From the NCBI RefSeq assembly GCF_026230105.1, contig NC_079477.1, forward strand, positions 6,701,001-6,765,000: a stretch of 64,000 bases of DNA. The letters are read 5' to 3'. Below, piece by piece: positions 62,076 through 64,000 of the stretch. Below the pieces are notes generated by a model, which saw only the letters and a program-made list of their open reading frames with translations, did no database searches and was not told the DNA's origin. Source of the stretch: Diorhabda sublineata (Eukaryota; Arthropoda; Insecta; Coleoptera; Chrysomelidae). The translations under genes and the position numbers were made by a program. Positions within the stretch are counted from its first letter, which is position 1. Each line of letters begins with the position of its first letter.

Positions 62076-62766
62076 TAATTTACTTTTACTTTTACATTTT
62101 ACTTTTTTCTTTACATAACTCACGTTGGATTGTGATTTTCCGCTAATAGGTAGCCATATATGATACGAGTATGTCCGATTCTTAGACGGGAAGGGTCACT
62201 TATTCCCTTCAACTTACTCGTGTATGTTGTTGGAGTTACAGTCGTGATCATTTTAAACGGTTTCGTGTTGGTTCTGATTTGCTTTTCCTTACTATTTTTC
62301 TTGGATTTTCTTCTGAAAAAATGCTTTGAAATCGGTATTCAATATTTAAATCTGAGTTTAATTTATGGGAAGTTGAAATTGTAAGATATTTGAATAAATA
62401 ATAGTATTTTTCTTTTCGATAAATATTAATGGTCGATTTATCTATTATAAATATAAAAGAAACTCTTGCCAGTTATGATTTAAGTTTTTATCAAAGAATT
62501 AATTTGCTGCAGTAGTTTTTTTGTTGCGAAATTATTTATACATTTTATTTTAAGGGTGAGCGGTGTTGGAGTACTACAGAATTCTGCAGGTGTCCCGCTT
62601 TGACACGAAAAAAATGTTCATGTTAGTATAAAACGTATGAAATTCGTTTAACAAGTAACCAAACTATTAATGAATTCAAGCAAATCATTCGTGTTGGGAG
62701 GTTATCTTAAACTAATAAACTCTCGTGTATTTAAACAAAAAGTTAATAGTTATGTTGTTTTTATAA

Positions 62767-63110
62767 ATGCTAGTCATGTTAGAAAAGATATATTTCCTAT
62801 TATTACTTTTTGTTATAATAACCAAATGCGTTAAAACTGAAATATTAGATGATTGTAATTTACCTACAGATTTGATAAAAGAAATACAATCCTACAGACC
62901 TACCGTGAACAGAATCATAGATTCCGTCACAAAGGGGAAACACAAAGGAAAAGTTTATAATGAATTGGTTGATTTTGTGGATAAATTTGGTGCCAGAGTA
63001 TCAGGAACGAAGAATTTAGAGGATTCTATTGATTATCTAATTGAATTAATGAAAAACAATGGAATAAGTAACATTCGGGGAGAGAATGTGACTGTACCGC
63101 ATTGGATAAG
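62767..63110 (+). CDS. carboxypeptidase Q-like metallopeptidase (M28), first exon; gene continues past the window
   Basis: Partial: 114 codons plus two bases to a GTTAGT donor. Residues 1-24 (LEKIYFLLLLFVIITKCVKT) are a signal peptide, so the product is secreted or lysosomal. A second Met three codons in (62,776) is an equally good start. The mature part includes YNELVDFVDKFGARVSGTKN, DSIDYLIELMKNNGISNIRG and ENVTVPHWIRG-type sequence, characteristic of the N-terminus of carboxypeptidase Q (plasma glutamate carboxypeptidase). That enzyme is a zinc dipeptidase releasing amino acids from small peptides. The zinc-binding residues lie in later exons, none of which I found before 64,000. The open frame past 63,110 is intron. 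Confidence 0.85.
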
Positions 63111-64000
63111 GTTAGTTATAACTATTAAATTTTATTCGAAGCATTACTTTCTACGTTTCAATAATCTAGTATTTTATATCTGTTTAGCTTTTGTTTTCTT
63201 CCTTCTTATACCCATTTTATTTTCTCTTTCCTTCTCTTTTTCCCTCATTCGTTTTTTGTTTCTTATTAATATTTTTCTTTTCCATATTTTCAACTTTAAT
63301 TTTCCTTTCCTTTGATTAATTTTTATATTTTATATTTCAAACCGTTGATTTTGCTACAAATGTGGAAATAATTTCATAATAACCCTTCTCATTTCATGCT
63401 GAATCACGACCACACACGGTCCGGGGTTTGTTCGGATCCGGACAAAGTAGAAGTACATTGAGACAAATGGTTAATGTTAGTTCTAATAGATGTTTTGCCA
63501 CTTCCTTTTTGCTGAAGAAAATGGGAGGAGTAGCAGTCCATGTAAATATTCAGGGCTTTTCAAAAAAGGTGATCCCGTCTCTAGGATAGATAGAAGAATG
63601 AAAAGGATTTGCTAAGTAAAAAATTTTCGTAACGCCATCAGTTTCAAGATAAAGGCAGTCGAAGAAAAAAAAATTATACACATTTTTTACGATTTTGCCG
63701 CAACTACTGATATTATTTTGAAATTTTATACGAATTTGTTTTGGAAGATGTCTCTCATAGAGGGCGCTAGTTACACAGTTCAGACAAGTAGTATTGAACT
63801 TTTCCAATATTAGATTTATCAAGCAAAATTTCAAGTGAACTTAAGCATATTCAATTTAACACCAAAAAGGTACTCTTGGTAAAACTCGATACTGTTTACC
63901 GTTTTCGGAATATTTTGATTATTAATTATTAATTAGTGAATGTGAATTATGTGAATTGAAAATTTTTTGTTGCATGTATAAGACCCCCTCGATAAAGCAA
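63111..64000. other. intron of the carboxypeptidase Q-like gene
   Basis: No further exon is recognisable. An open frame on the minus strand (63,550-63,834) includes SALYERHLPKQIRIKF and looks like repeat-derived sequence, but I cannot name the family. Confidence 0.4.

Noticed and set aside
63550..63834. 94-codon minus-strand frame inside the carboxypeptidase Q-like intron
   Set aside because: It resembles repeat-derived sequence more than a host exon and I could not identify a family.
1..64000. CRISPR arrays, operons, bacterial promoters, riboswitches, tRNA or rRNA genes
   Set aside because: None seen. The sequence is eukaryotic nuclear DNA, and I recognised no tRNA cloverleaf motif or rRNA block, although a covariance-model scan was not possible here.

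Overview
This is a window of an insect nuclear genome, probably a beetle. The base composition is AT-rich, the genes are split by GT..AG introns, and intergenic and intronic DNA is full of decayed transposable elements (mariner, Tc1, rosa-like DD41D, pogo, Harbinger, hAT-like, LINEs). The arthropod placement rests on the proteins and transposon families. 'Beetle' is an inference from overall character and was not tested.

Layout. Positions 1-11,900 hold no convincing host gene, only relics of LINEs and DNA transposons. Positions 11,942-21,742 (+) carry a ten-exon gene for a 556-residue protein built as a tandem repeat: degenerate EF-hand pair, nucleoside 2-deoxyribosyltransferase-like domain, then both again. 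The second enzyme-like domain has lost both acidic residues of the presumed active site. Positions 22,600-24,830 hold LINE, piggyBac-like and MITE remains, and 24,830-27,600 looks empty.

Positions 27,663-46,436 (-) are one 25-exon gene for APC1, the largest subunit of the anaphase-promoting complex. I assembled it exon by exon, with phases that all agree, to 1,999 residues. Its last intron carries a nearly 2 kb DNA transposon with an intact 359-residue transposase and long terminal inverted repeats. Other introns carry MITEs, an inverted repeat and TA microsatellites.

RpS3 (47,183-48,229, +; two exons, 242 aa, TOP-type pyrimidine tract) is divergent from APC1. It converges with an importin-alpha gene of the KPNA3/4 (alpha3) class (50,821-54,370, -; seven coding exons, 517 aa, plus a 5' UTR intron). 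Positions 54,600-62,700 are again transposon-rich: Harbinger nuclease pieces, a MADF-domain exon, a BED-like finger and an almost full-length but broken mariner. The window ends inside a carboxypeptidase Q-like gene, of which only the signal-peptide exon (62,767-63,110, +) is present.

The host genes are unrelated housekeeping genes (cell-cycle ubiquitin ligase, ribosome, nuclear import, secreted peptidase) plus one poorly known enzyme-like gene. They form no operon or pathway cluster. The most novel item is the EF-hand/deoxyribosyltransferase tandem gene.
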